Below, one piece after another: positions 15,964-24,844 of a DNA stretch of 64,000 bases. The notes below the pieces were generated by a model. It saw nothing but the letters and a program-made list of their open reading frames with translations. It was not told the DNA's origin and searched no databases. The stretch comes from Flavobacteriales bacterium UBA7612 (GTDB lineage Bacteria; Bacteroidota; Bacteroidia; Flavobacteriales; Weeksellaceae). Position 1 is the stretch's first letter. Each line of letters starts with the position of its first letter. Location of the stretch: assembly GCA_002484335.1 (NCBI GenBank), contig DLJQ01000001.1, forward strand, positions 174,872 to 238,871, given 5' to 3'. The translations under genes and the position numbers were made by a program.

Positions 15964-18096
15964 ATGAAAAAAACAATTTTACTAAGCACTTTTTTATTAA
16001 GTGCTGGTTTACTTGCTCAGAAAAAAAATATATCTATGCAAGAAGCTGTACTTGGTTTAGCTACCAACTTACGAGTAGATAATTTAAATCAAGTTCAATG
16101 GATTCCTAATCAAAATGCTTACACACAAAATGTAAAAACTTCTTATGGAGAAGCATTAATTAAAAAAGAGGTTTCTTCTTTAAAAACAGATACTATTTTT
16201 AGAAGTTCTCAATTTGAAAATAAACGAATTCCTCAATTAAATTGGATAAATGCTGAACAAGCCAATTTTTCTACCAAACAAGGAGTAAAAAAGATTAATA
16301 TCGCTGGTCAACAAACGAATTGGTTAACATTACCTGAAAATGCCGAAGAAGTAGAAATTGATGGAACACACAACCAAATTGCTTATGTTGTTGATAACAA
16401 TTTATATTTTGTAGATAAAAATGGGCAAACCCACCAAATAACTACAGATGGTAAATATGAAATTGTAAATGGTAAATCAGTTCATCAGCAAGAATTTGGA
16501 ATTCATAAAGGTATTTTTCTTTCTCCAAAAGGAAATTATATAGCTTTTTATAGAATGGATCAAACTGCTGTTACTGATTATCCAATCATTGATTGGACAG
16601 TACAACCTGCTGTTAATAAAAATATTAAATATCCTTTTGCTGGTACAAAAAACCATACTGTTACTTTAGGTGTTTATAATCCATCTACAAAAAAGACTAT
16701 ATTTTTAGAAACACATCCAGAAGTTGATCATTACTTAACTTCTGTTACTTGGTCTCCAGACGAAAAGTTTATTTATATTGGAATTTTATCTCGTAATCAA
16801 AAACATTTAGAATTAAATCAATATGATGCTACATCTGGAAAATTAATCAAAACATTATTCAAAGAAGATGATGCAAAATATGTTGAACCTCAAAATGAAT
16901 TATATTTTGTAAAAGGAAAAACAAACGAATTTATTTGGTGGTCGCAAAGAGATGGATATATGCATTTATATCGTTTTGATATCAATGGAAAATTATTAAA
17001 TCAGATTACGAAAGGTAATTGGATTGTAAATGAAATTGTAGGAGAAAATTCAAAGAAAAAAGAATTACTAATTACTACAACAAAAGATTCTCCTAAAGAA
17101 AAACAATTGTATGCTGTAAACTGGGAAACAGGAAAACTACGTAAAATAACTACAGATGCAGGTATACATAATGTTTCTATTTCATCAAATGGAGAATATG
17201 CTATAGACAATTGGTCGAATGAAACAACTCCTCGCAAAGTTGATTTATTAGATACAAAAGGAAAATTAAAATCAAATTTATTAACAGCTAAAAATCCTTT
17301 ATCTGATTACAATACTGCAAAAGTAGAAAATGTTACATTGAAAGCTGATGACGGTACAGATTTATATGGAAAATTGATTTATCCTACAAACTTTGATAAA
17401 ACAAAGAAGTATCCTGTTATTGTTTATTTATATAATGGACCGCATGCACAATTAATTACAAATCGTTTCCCTGCAACAGGAAATCTTTGGTATGATGTCT
17501 TGGCTGAAAAAGGATATGTAGTTTTCACGATGGATGGTAGAGGTTCTTCTAACAGGGGATTAAAATTTGAACAAGCTATTCACGGAAATGTTGCTACTAC
17601 CGAAATGAATGACCAAATGAAAGGTGTTGAATTTTTAAAATCTTTACCTTTTGTTGATGCTGAAAGAATGGGAATTCATGGTTGGAGTTATGGTGGTTTT
17701 ATGACAACTTCTTTTATGTTAAGAAAACCTGATGTATTTAAAGTTGGTGTTGCTGGTGGACCAGTATTAGATTGGACACAATATGAGATTATGTATACAG
17801 AACGTTACATGGAATCTCCACAAGATAATCCGGAAGGATTTAAGGAAACTAACTTAATTAATAGAGTAAAAGACCTAAAAGGAAAACTATTAATGATTCA
17901 CGGAACACAAGATAATGTAGTTGTTTGGCAACATTCTATCGATTTTATTCGAGAAGCCGTAAAAAATGGAATTCAAATGGATTACTTTGTTTACCCAGGT
18001 TATCAGCATAATGTAATTGGAAAAGATCGTGTACATTTAATGCAAAAAATAACAGATTATTTTGACTTATATTTAAAGCCAGAAAATTCTAAATAA
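15964..18096 (+). CDS. dipeptidyl peptidase IV-type serine peptidase (family S9B)
   Basis: 710 residues with a signal peptide (MKKTILLSTFLLSAGLLAQ). An N-terminal propeller contains the substrate-amine-binding region SVHQQEFGIHKG around residue 170. The C-terminal hydrolase domain has Ser in HGWSYGGFM, Asp in HGTQDNVVVW and His in PGYQHNVIG. It removes X-Pro or X-Ala dipeptides from peptide N-termini and would complement the prolyl oligopeptidase encoded nearby. Bacteroidetes DPP-IV enzymes are periplasmic. It sits 8 bp after the ArsC-like gene and ends at a bidirectional terminator. Confidence 0.93.
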   Translation: MKKTILLSTFLLSAGLLAQKKNISMQEAVLGLATNLRVDNLNQVQWIPNQNAYTQNVKTSYGEALIKKEVSSLKTDTIFRSSQFENKRIPQLNWINAEQANFSTKQGVKKINIAGQQTNWLTLPENAEEVEIDGTHNQIAYVVDNNLYFVDKNGQTHQITTDGKYEIVNGKSVHQQEFGIHKGIFLSPKGNYIAFYRMDQTAVTDYPIIDWTVQPAVNKNIKYPFAGTKNHTVTLGVYNPSTKKTIFLETHPEVDHYLTSVTWSPDEKFIYIGILSRNQKHLELNQYDATSGKLIKTLFKEDDAKYVEPQNELYFVKGKTNEFIWWSQRDGYMHLYRFDINGKLLNQITKGNWIVNEIVGENSKKKELLITTTKDSPKEKQLYAVNWETGKLRKITTDAGIHNVSISSNGEYAIDNWSNETTPRKVDLLDTKGKLKSNLLTAKNPLSDYNTAKVENVTLKADDGTDLYGKLIYPTNFDKTKKYPVIVYLYNGPHAQLITNRFPATGNLWYDVLAEKGYVVFTMDGRGSSNRGLKFEQAIHGNVATTEMNDQMKGVEFLKSLPFVDAERMGIHGWSYGGFMTTSFMLRKPDVFKVGVAGGPVLDWTQYEIMYTERYMESPQDNPEGFKETNLINRVKDLKGKLLMIHGTQDNVVVWQHSIDFIREAVKNGIQMDYFVYPGYQHNVIGKDRVHLMQKITDYFDLYLKPENSK

Positions 18097-18099
18097 ATA

Positions 18100-18131
18100 A
18101 AAAAGACTTGGAGAAATCTCCAAGTCTTTTT
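18100..18131. terminator. bidirectional terminator between S9B peptidase and HMG-CoA synthase genes
   Basis: AAAAAGACTTGGAGA / TCCAAGTCTTTTT stem with a short loop, A-rich before and T-rich after. Confidence 0.88.
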
Positions 18132-18160
18132 GTTTAATTATATACTCTTTTACAATTCAA

Positions 18161-19486
18161 TTAACCTTGATATGTATAATATCTTGCTCCTTTTAAATTA
18201 GAATTCTCAGATTCTATTCTCTCTAAAGCAAATCCTTTAGATTTATCAATAGATTCATTTAAATTCTTATTATGTAAATCTTGGTATTGTTCAAAAGTAA
18301 TTGGTTTTCTATTATTCAAGTTTTCAAAAAGATTAATCTTTTCAATAATATTTTTCCAACCAGAACCAATTTTACCTTCAAAAACTTTCGATTTAGAACC
18401 AGAACCATAAGCAATAAAACCTATCGTTTGACCTTCTAACTCTTCATTGTTATTGTTACTTACTTGCAATGCAGATAAAAAAGCTGTAAAAATAGAAGCA
18501 GTATACATATTACCTATTTCAGAAGAAGCTCTTTGTGTAGGTTCTATTTTTTCTTTTACTAATGTTTTATAAGCATCAGATTTAGATATAGCTTTCAAGT
18601 TTTCATTTGTATTTTCTTCACCATTTTCTAAAGAGAAAACATCCGAAAACATTCGTTTACCTTGAAATGCATATGGTAAATGAAAAGCGATATATTTCCA
18701 ATTATCATATAATTTACCTTGCTCATTCTTCTTTTCTTTCAAATCAAAATAAGCTTCTCTCACTCTATCTTTGTAGCATTCGTTAGAATATTGACCTTCG
18801 AAAACTGGTTCATCAGAAAACAATTCAATTTCACTTTTCGTTGTTCCAAGAGCAGACAGAATTTCTTTATTATTTGTTGTTTGATGAGGTTTAAAGAAAT
18901 CAAATACAGATTCCATTCCTATTCCCCAAACATTATCTAGCTCAATCAAACTTGGATTACTAGAAACTAACATAGCAACTGCACCAGCTCCTTGTGTATA
19001 CTCTCCTGTAGATTCAAGACCATATTTTGCATAATCTGCAGCTATTACAATTGCTTTTTGTGTAGGATTAGCACGAACAAAATCTAAACAATTATGTAAA
19101 GCATCAACTCCACCAACACAAGCAAAAGTCATATCAACAACATCTGTATGTTTAAAAGCTCTTTCTCCAAACTGTTCAGTAATTACATTTTCAACTAATT
19201 GCACAGCATAAGTTGCTGTTGGTTTAGCTCCGTCTAATGCACTTTCAGTTCCTAAATAAATTCTTCCAATTTCAGAAGGATTAAGATTATAGTCTTTAAA
19301 AAGTTGAAGTAAAGCATTTGCTGCAATCGTAGCTGTATCTTCGTGTACATCTAAAACAGCCATTTTTTTTAGCCCTAACCCTAATTCTAATTTTTCAGGT
19401 TCAATATTTCTTTTTTCAGCTAAATCTTTTATCGATAAATATATTTGCGGAACATAAATAGAAGCCGCTTCTATTCCAAATTTCAT
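18161..19486 (-). CDS. hydroxymethylglutaryl-CoA synthase
   Basis: 441 residues starting at the ATG at 19486 (MKFGIEAASIYVPQIYL). The longer frame from 19567 is rejected because it crosses the -7 box at 19513-19520. It condenses acetyl-CoA with acetoacetyl-CoA, the committed step that supplies mevalonate. The acyl-accepting Cys is residue 123 in DMTFACVGGVDAL, the catalytic Glu is in DVHEDTAT (about 49), and a His lies in IAFHLPYAFQGKRM. Its thiolase-like double fold and length are as expected. It functions with the mevalonate kinase at 708. It appears monocistronic. Confidence 0.93.
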   Translation of the reverse strand: MKFGIEAASIYVPQIYLSIKDLAEKRNIEPEKLELGLGLKKMAVLDVHEDTATIAANALLQLFKDYNLNPSEIGRIYLGTESALDGAKPTATYAVQLVENVITEQFGERAFKHTDVVDMTFACVGGVDALHNCLDFVRANPTQKAIVIAADYAKYGLESTGEYTQGAGAVAMLVSSNPSLIELDNVWGIGMESVFDFFKPHQTTNNKEILSALGTTKSEIELFSDEPVFEGQYSNECYKDRVREAYFDLKEKKNEQGKLYDNWKYIAFHLPYAFQGKRMFSDVFSLENGEENTNENLKAISKSDAYKTLVKEKIEPTQRASSEIGNMYTASIFTAFLSALQVSNNNNEELEGQTIGFIAYGSGSKSKVFEGKIGSGWKNIIEKINLFENLNNRKPITFEQYQDLHNKNLNESIDKSKGFALERIESENSNLKGARYYTYQG

Positions 19487-19512
19487 TATTTTATTTTTGT
19501 TTAAGCGAACTC

Positions 19513-19520
19513 CAAATTTA
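19513..19520 (-). promoter_or_regulatory. -7 box of HMG-CoA synthase gene
   Basis: Reverse strand TAAATTTG, a perfect TAnnTTTG, 26 nt before the ATG at 19486. The -33 region is AT-rich with no clear TTG. Confidence 0.5.
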
Positions 19521-19659
19521 AGGTGTATTTTTAAAATAAACTCTATTAAAATAAAATACAATTTCAACTAGTTTAATTATTCTTAACTATCTAAAATAAA
19601 ATAGTTTTTATTCTACAAAATTCTTATATTGTAATCAACAATCACTTAAATTTATTATT

Positions 19660-20301
19660 ATGGCAAGAACATTCTACAAATCAATTAAAAACTCAATCAA
19701 ATATTGGTGGATTTCTTTAATTATTGGATTATTATTTATTGGATTAGGTATTTACTGTTTTGCCTTTCCTGATACTTCTTATATAATTTTATCAACATTT
19801 TTTGCTATTTCATTTTTATTTTCTGGAGTCTCGGAAATTATATTTTCTATTTCTAATAAAGATGAAATTGATAGTTGGGGCTGGACTTTAGCTTATGGGA
19901 TATTAACAACAGTTGTTGGTTTTATGCTAGTTGTAAATCCTATACTTAGTTTACAAGTATTTGCTTTCTATGTAGGTTTTTTATTTTTATTTCGTTCAAT
20001 TTCTGGAATTAGTTATGCTTTCGATTTAAAAAATTATGGAGTAAAAGACTGGGGAATCTCTTTGTTTTTAGCAATATTAGGATTAATATTTTCTTTCATT
20101 CTATTATCGTCTCCACAACTTGCAGGATTAACAGCAGTAGCATGGGTAGGTTTAGCAATAATATCATCTGGTTTTTTTGCTATTTTCATTGCATTTCAAT
20201 TAAAGAAATTAAAAGATTTACCAAAACATGCTTCTGAAGATTTAAAAAATCGTTACAATGAAATAAGAAAGGAAATTGAAGAATTTACTCAAAAAGATTA
20301 A
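19660..20301 (+). CDS. HdeD-family (DUF308) membrane protein
   Basis: 213 residues with six hydrophobic segments in three related pairs, the pattern of the HdeD/DUF308 family: repeats of a helix followed by a P-x-x-x-L turn (FPDTSYIIL, NPILSLQVF, SPQLAGLTA). In E. coli HdeD is linked to acid resistance; in Bacteroidetes the role is undefined. The C-terminus is a charged cytosolic helix (KNRYNEIRKEIEEF). It lies between divergent HMG-CoA synthase and the ecotin gene, probably in its own transcript. Confidence 0.82.
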   Translation: MARTFYKSIKNSIKYWWISLIIGLLFIGLGIYCFAFPDTSYIILSTFFAISFLFSGVSEIIFSISNKDEIDSWGWTLAYGILTTVVGFMLVVNPILSLQVFAFYVGFLFLFRSISGISYAFDLKNYGVKDWGISLFLAILGLIFSFILLSSPQLAGLTAVAWVGLAIISSGFFAIFIAFQLKKLKDLPKHASEDLKNRYNEIRKEIEEFTQKD

Positions 20302-20378
20302 CAGTTACTTTAACAATTAATCAAACAACCTTTTTTATTATCTATGCATCTTATAGATAAATATAAAATCTTTACATT

Positions 20379-20855
20379 ATGAAATTAACAAAGTTATTTA
20401 GTTTAATTATCTTATTATCATCTATGATTACTTTTGGACAAAAAAGTAAACAAAAAGAAATTGATATTTCTATGTACCCTAAAGCTGAAAAAGGATATGT
20501 ACAAAAAGTAATATATTTAGAAACACTGGCAAAAGAAGATGATTATAATGTCGAATTATTTATTGGTAAATTAGAAGCTGTAGATAAATGTAATAATCAC
20601 TTCTTATTAGGAAACTTAGAAGAAAAAACTATTGATGGGTGGGGATATAATTATTTTCAATTTGATTCTGAAGGTCAAATAGCAGGAACATTAATGGGAT
20701 GTTCTGATAATAAAAAGATAGATAAAATTGTTTATGCTCAACCTGTAAAAACAAGATATAATAGTAAATTACCTATTGTAGTTTATATACCTAAAGGGTA
20801 TTCTTTAGAATATAGAATCTGGAAAGCAGGTAACAAACTAATTATAGTAAAATAA
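20379..20855 (+). CDS. eco: ecotin-family serine protease inhibitor
   Basis: 158 residues with a signal peptide ending at about residue 20 (ITFGQ), so it is periplasmic. Alignment by eye to E. coli ecotin is clear: YPKAEKGYVQKVIYL, VELFIGKLEAVDKCN, LEEKTIDGWGYNYFQFD, RYNSKLPIVVYIPKGYSLEYRIWKA. Cys71 and Cys108 are 37 residues apart, as are the disulfide Cys50/Cys87 of E. coli. The reactive loop is AGTLMGCSD, so P1 is Leu105 where E. coli has Met84, and P1' is Met106. Ecotins inhibit trypsin-fold proteases through a dimer. Here it may protect the envelope against external S1 proteases; the S9 and C1 peptidases nearby are not the usual target. Confidence 0.92.
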   Translation: MKLTKLFSLIILLSSMITFGQKSKQKEIDISMYPKAEKGYVQKVIYLETLAKEDDYNVELFIGKLEAVDKCNNHFLLGNLEEKTIDGWGYNYFQFDSEGQIAGTLMGCSDNKKIDKIVYAQPVKTRYNSKLPIVVYIPKGYSLEYRIWKAGNKLIIVK

Positions 20856-20857
20856 AT

Positions 20858-20888
20858 AAAAAAGATGAGAATTAATTCTCATCTTTTT
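20858..20888. terminator. bidirectional terminator after ecotin
   Basis: Perfect palindrome AAAAAAGATGAGAATT / AATTCTCATCTTTTTT between convergent ecotin and lipocalin-like genes. Confidence 0.85.
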
Positions 20889-20899
20889 TATTTTATCTA

Positions 20900-21367
20900 T
20901 TATTCAACAGGTTGATAAACGCTTAATTGAAGTTTTTGCGATTCTGTATCTGTTGCTTCTTGTATAGTTTCTTGCAAAATTAAATATGAAGGATCTAATT
21001 GGTACATATAATATGTTTTTTTTGTACCATCACTCTGTGTCAATGTAATATTCCTTTTATCTGTACCAGTTAATTCATAAAGATATGTTCCATTTGTATC
21101 TGTCTCAACGCAATTACCATCTGTTGTTGCATAAGCTACTGAATAATAATTTTCTGGATCAGTAAAATCTAAAGTCGATTGTCTCTCACATGCTAAAAGT
21201 TTATCTGTTGTAGTAACATTATCTATAATTGTTCTTACCTCTTTTAATTGCCATTTGTGTGCACTTAATAACTGAGGTTGAGTAATAGCAAATGAGTTAT
21301 CATCTTCACAAGAAAATATGATGAAAAATCCTAAAATAACTAGAAGTAACGAGTATAATCTTTTCAT
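20900..21367 (-). CDS. lipocalin-like lipoprotein
   Basis: 155 residues with a lipoprotein signal and lipobox IFSC (Cys at residue 20) followed by EDD. The body has the Bacteroidetes lipocalin-like pattern: a start of type HKWQLKEVRT, a Cys-containing strand LLACERQSTLDF, YYSVAY, a conserved Cys in DGNCVET, then alternating beta strands (KRNITLTQSDGTKKTYYMYQL). These are small beta-barrel proteins anchored to the envelope, with unknown ligands. It is monocistronic, 103 bp from the neighbouring TonB receptor gene end. Confidence 0.75.
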   Translation of the reverse strand: MKRLYSLLLVILGFFIIFSCEDDNSFAITQPQLLSAHKWQLKEVRTIIDNVTTTDKLLACERQSTLDFTDPENYYSVAYATTDGNCVETDTNGTYLYELTGTDKRNITLTQSDGTKKTYYMYQLDPSYLILQETIQEATDTESQKLQLSVYQPVE

Positions 21368-21433
21368 TATTAATATTAATAATTTTAAAATGTAAAAGTA
21401 ATTATTTTGAATGATGTTTTAGTATTAGAATAA

Positions 21434-21467
21434 AAAAAAGCTGTTTCAAAATATGAAACAGCTTTTA
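21434..21467 (-). terminator. terminator of the thiamin-receptor gene
   Basis: Stem AAAGCTGTTTC / GAAACAGCTTT with a 7-nt loop; on the reverse strand it is followed by a run of T. It starts 3 bp after the stop codon at 21471. Confidence 0.85.
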
Positions 21468-21470
21468 TAG

Positions 21471-23618
21471 TTATAATCGTACAGATATTCCTCCTAAAAT
21501 ATTAATTCCTGCTTGAGGAAAATAATACCCTCCACCATCATAATATCCATTTGATTCATATTTCACATCAAATAAATTATTAACTAATAGTGAGAATTCT
21601 ATTTTTTTTAGATTTAACCAATTCGGGCTGTAACGAATTAATAGATCTGAAACTAAAAAACTAGATAATTTACCATCTGCAGGTTCTGTATTCGATAGAT
21701 ATTGTTCGCCTATATACTTATTTGTAAAATTAAGTAATAAATTCTTCGTTGGATAAACTTCAAAACCAAATGATGAAATTACATCTGGAGATAAAGCAAT
21801 TTTTGTCGTTCCATATTTTTTAACAGAATAATTTCCATCATTATCCCAAGAACCTTCACTATAATCTTTATTTCTATTTTGACTTAAAGTTAAATTACCA
21901 AAAACATTTAATCTTTCCGGAAGAATAGCATAACTAGCATCTAATTCTATTCCTCGACGATAAGTCTTCGAATTTTTACGAATTGGTGTTCCTACATCGT
22001 TCAATTCTCCAGTTGGTACTAACTGATTTCTATAATCCATATAATATAGATTAGCACTCATAGAAAAACGCCCACTTTTTTTGTACCCTAATTCATAATC
22101 TTGTAAAAATTCTGATTTTGGTTTTTCATCATTCCTTGTTATACCACTATAATCTACTCGCAAAGGTTCTCGTTGAGAAATTCCATAAGATGCATAAAAT
22201 ACATTATTAGAATTAATTTTATAATTAACACCAGCTTTTGGATTTACAAAGTTGAATTTATCTGAAAATGGTCTAAAATCTTCCTGATCATTTTCTCCAT
22301 TTTTTAAATATCTTGCTTCGTAACTTACATAACGATATTGTAAATCTCCAAATAATTCAAAATTTCCAATAGAATATAAAAGCTTTGCATAGGCAGCCAA
22401 TTGTTTTTTTACTGCTCTATTATTATAATATTTAAAATCTTTATTATTCCAATCTGTATCCTTTACCCATAAAACATTACCATAATGATCTCCATCATAT
22501 TCATTTCCAGACAAACCAAAGAAAACTTTAAAATCATTTAATTTTTGATTTTCTACATCTAAATTAAATCCATAAAAATCATTATCTAAATATTCTCTAT
22601 TAATTAAATTTCTTTTATCAGATGATAAAAAATCTAATTTATAACGACTTAAATTTCTATTATTTTTATAGCTCTCGTAATATCCTTTACCTTTTCTATA
22701 ATGGACTGTTAAATTAGATTTCCAATTACTACCAAAATCTTGTAACCATGATAAATAATAATGATTTTGAGTATAATTATCTGTATGATTTTTATAGAAA
22801 CCTACAACTTCTCCATCTTCATTCTGTATTTCTCCCCCTGTGTTATATCTTCTATTATTTTTTAATGTTTCTCCATCAATACCATTCCAAGCTTGGTAAG
22901 TTTGTTCTCTACCAAACATATTCTGAAAACGAAACTTTGTTTTACTATTTACTTCGTACAACGCAGAAAAATTATATGAAATTAAATCTGACCAAGAACG
23001 ATTAATATAACCATCTGAATTTATTTTGGAGAAACGTCCATCAATACTCAATTTATTGTTGAGAATCTTTCCTGTACCAGCTTGTACAGTATATTTTTGT
23101 GTATTAAAACTACCAAAAGATACATTTGCTTCAGCAAAAGGTATTGGAGAAGGATTTTGAGAATCAATATTAATACTTGCTCCAAAAGATGCCATTCCGT
23201 TAGATGAAGTCCCAACTCCTCTTTGTATAATCATAGAACTTGCAGAAGATACCATATCGGGCATATTTACCCAAAAAACACCTTGAGATTCTCCGTCATT
23301 TAATGATATTCCGTTTAATGTAACATTAATAGATTGCTCATTCAAACCACGAATTTTGATTGATGAATAACCAATTCCTGTTCCTGCATCAGAAGTTATA
23401 GAAACTGATGTAGCAGAATTAAGTAAAGTAGGGACATCTTGTCCTAAATTCTTTTTTTGTAAAAATCTTTCAGATAGTTTTTCAACTGTAATAGGTAGTT
23501 TTTCGGTAATAGAAACTTCTTGAAGATGAATATGATCTTCGTTTTGGATAGAATCTTTTTCTTGTGCATATAAAATTGATGCACCAAACATTGACAATAA
23601 AAAAATCGACCTTTTCAT
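21471..23618 (-). CDS. TonB-dependent receptor under TPP riboswitch control (probable thiamin or precursor uptake)
   Basis: 715 residues from the ATG at 23618 (MKRSIFLLSMFGASILYAQ), which gives a clean signal peptide; the longer frame to 23651 is rejected. A plug domain at about 30-160 includes TSVSITSDAGTGIGYSSIKIRG, VTLNGISLNDGESQGVFWV and an SSASSMIIQRGVGTS segment; the rest is the 22-strand barrel (for example QNMFGREQTYQAWNG, FRPFSDKFNFVNPKAG). There is no N-terminal carboxypeptidase-like domain. Function is inferred from the TPP riboswitch in its leader: such receptors in Bacteroidetes import thiamin or its pyrimidine precursors. No inner-membrane partner gene is adjacent. It ends at its own terminator. 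Confidence 0.88.
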   Translation of the reverse strand: MKRSIFLLSMFGASILYAQEKDSIQNEDHIHLQEVSITEKLPITVEKLSERFLQKKNLGQDVPTLLNSATSVSITSDAGTGIGYSSIKIRGLNEQSINVTLNGISLNDGESQGVFWVNMPDMVSSASSMIIQRGVGTSSNGMASFGASINIDSQNPSPIPFAEANVSFGSFNTQKYTVQAGTGKILNNKLSIDGRFSKINSDGYINRSWSDLISYNFSALYEVNSKTKFRFQNMFGREQTYQAWNGIDGETLKNNRRYNTGGEIQNEDGEVVGFYKNHTDNYTQNHYYLSWLQDFGSNWKSNLTVHYRKGKGYYESYKNNRNLSRYKLDFLSSDKRNLINREYLDNDFYGFNLDVENQKLNDFKVFFGLSGNEYDGDHYGNVLWVKDTDWNNKDFKYYNNRAVKKQLAAYAKLLYSIGNFELFGDLQYRYVSYEARYLKNGENDQEDFRPFSDKFNFVNPKAGVNYKINSNNVFYASYGISQREPLRVDYSGITRNDEKPKSEFLQDYELGYKKSGRFSMSANLYYMDYRNQLVPTGELNDVGTPIRKNSKTYRRGIELDASYAILPERLNVFGNLTLSQNRNKDYSEGSWDNDGNYSVKKYGTTKIALSPDVISSFGFEVYPTKNLLLNFTNKYIGEQYLSNTEPADGKLSSFLVSDLLIRYSPNWLNLKKIEFSLLVNNLFDVKYESNGYYDGGGYYFPQAGINILGGISVRL

Positions 23619-23685
23619 AAAATATAAATAAATAATTATGAAAGGAGCCATATTACATCTTTTAAAAATTAGCGCGCGAATGTAA

Positions 23686-23791
23686 TTTGGTGAAGTACCA
23701 TTTCCCTTGGCAGCATTATCCGCCCAGGTTCTTTGGGTGTAATCTCAGCCTCAATAAATCATTGAAGCACCCCTTTCGATTGAGCACCAAA
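23686..23791 (-). promoter_or_regulatory. TPP riboswitch (THI element)
   Basis: Reverse strand reads, in order, GGGGTGC, then GAGGCTGAGATTACACCC, GAACCTG, GGATAATGC and AAGGGAA, which is the full conserved core of the thiamin-pyrophosphate riboswitch. The GGGGTG/CACCC pairing forms P2. The outer arms TTTGGTG (near 23791) and CACCAAA (near 23686) are perfect complements and could close the element. Between it and the ATG at 23618 is an ATTACAT/ATGTAAT inverted repeat, a possible part of the expression platform. TPP binding is expected to switch off the TonB receptor gene. Confidence 0.95.
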
Positions 23792-23795
23792 GATA
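23788..23795 (-). promoter_or_regulatory. -7 promoter box of the riboswitch leader
   Basis: Reverse strand TATCTTTG, a perfect TAnnTTTG, placed so that transcription starts at the 5' edge of the TPP riboswitch. It partly overlaps the first arm of the outermost potential stem, so either that stem or this box assignment may be slightly off. The -33 match is weak. Confidence 0.5.
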
Positions 23796-23840
23796 GAATT
23801 ATTTTTTATTAATTAAAACTAATTCTATTTCATAGAAGAA

Positions 23841-24782
23841 TTACTCAATTTTCAATTCTGCAACTATAGGGAAATGATCAGACTTAATATCTTTTCCTCT
23901 ATAAAAATTAGTTACTTTAATATCTTTCGAAACCCAACATTGATCGATATTCGTTCTGAATAAAGGAATGAAAGCATTCCAAGAATTATTTAAACCAAAA
24001 CCTGCACGAGCATCTTTCATTCTGTCTGATTGTACTAATTTAAAATTCGGAGAATAAACCGTTGAATTTAAATCACCGATTAAAATTATATTTTTATTTG
24101 GTAAATGATCAATTTCTTTTTTGATTAATTGATATTGTTTGTTTCTTCGTTCAAACCTTGCCTGATTTGGCAATGGAGGAACAGGATGAGTTGCTAAAAT
24201 AGAAAGAGGTTTACCATTTATTTTCAATTCACCAATCAAAGATGGATGCATATCATTATCATAACTTCTTGTTATAATTGTATCAAAAGGAATTTTAGAA
24301 TAAATAGCTATCCCAAAATTGTTATCTCTCACTTCTTCTTTAAAATATGGATATTCTTTTCTTACAAAATCTACATGTTTTTGCCAAGCTGGTGTCAATT
24401 CTTGTAAAACAAGAACATCACTATTCTCTGTTTTCAAATAGTCTTTTAAATACTGAAATTTATTATTATCAGAAAATATATTAATCGATATTATTTTGAA
24501 ATTAGGATTTTCACCCTTTGAATTTTCACTAAAGTAAAAATTTTCTATATTTTGATAAATAATATATGGAAAGATGAAAATAGGAAATAAAAAGAGTATA
24601 CTTTTTTTCTTCTCTTTTCTAATGGAATAATTAAAAATTAAACAAAAAATGAATGATAAAGCCAATGCATAGACCGAATATTGCACTAACATATCAAAAA
24701 CAAAGTATTGATAAAAGCTTTTGCTTGCTAAATAAAAAATCGCAAATCCGAAAAATAAAATTTTACTCCACTTTGTTAACAT
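23841..24782 (-). CDS. membrane-anchored endonuclease/exonuclease/phosphatase-family hydrolase
   Basis: 313 residues: three N-terminal hydrophobic segments (about 7-27, 31-52, 62-79), then an EEP domain. Metal/phosphate motifs are visible in order: ISINIF, VLQELTPAW (Glu), ATHPVPPLP (His), LIGDLNSTVYSP (Asp/Asn) and the terminal SDHFPIVAEL (Asp-His). The EEP fold covers nucleases, lipid phosphatases and sphingomyelinase-like enzymes; which substrate applies here is unknown. It is divergent from purK with 62 bp between starts and ends before the riboswitch promoter of the next gene. Confidence 0.87.
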   Translation of the reverse strand: MLTKWSKILFFGFAIFYLASKSFYQYFVFDMLVQYSVYALALSFIFCLIFNYSIRKEKKKSILFLFPIFIFPYIIYQNIENFYFSENSKGENPNFKIISINIFSDNNKFQYLKDYLKTENSDVLVLQELTPAWQKHVDFVRKEYPYFKEEVRDNNFGIAIYSKIPFDTIITRSYDNDMHPSLIGELKINGKPLSILATHPVPPLPNQARFERRNKQYQLIKKEIDHLPNKNIILIGDLNSTVYSPNFKLVQSDRMKDARAGFGLNNSWNAFIPLFRTNIDQCWVSKDIKVTNFYRGKDIKSDHFPIVAELKIE

Positions 24783-24807
24783 CTCGTCAATATATTTTTA
24801 TGAGAGA

Positions 24808-24815
24808 CAAAAGTA
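24808..24815 (-). promoter_or_regulatory. -7 box of the EEP hydrolase gene
   Basis: Reverse strand TACTTTTG (TAnnTTTG), 25 nt before the ATG at 24782. Confidence 0.45.
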
Positions 24816-24832
24816 GGAATTATATTATTTAC

Positions 24833-24840
24833 TAACTTCG
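24833..24840 (+). promoter_or_regulatory. variant -7 box directly before purK
   Basis: TAACTTCG has one mismatch to TAnnTTTG and is followed by CGAT and the ATG at 24845, the same 4-nt spacing as in rluF and the CBS gene. Confidence 0.35.
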
Positions 24841-24844
24841 CGAT

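Noticed and set aside
23619..23651. Longer start for the thiamin-type TonB receptor
   Set aside because: Adds a second hydrophobic stretch before a perfect signal peptide that begins at 23618.
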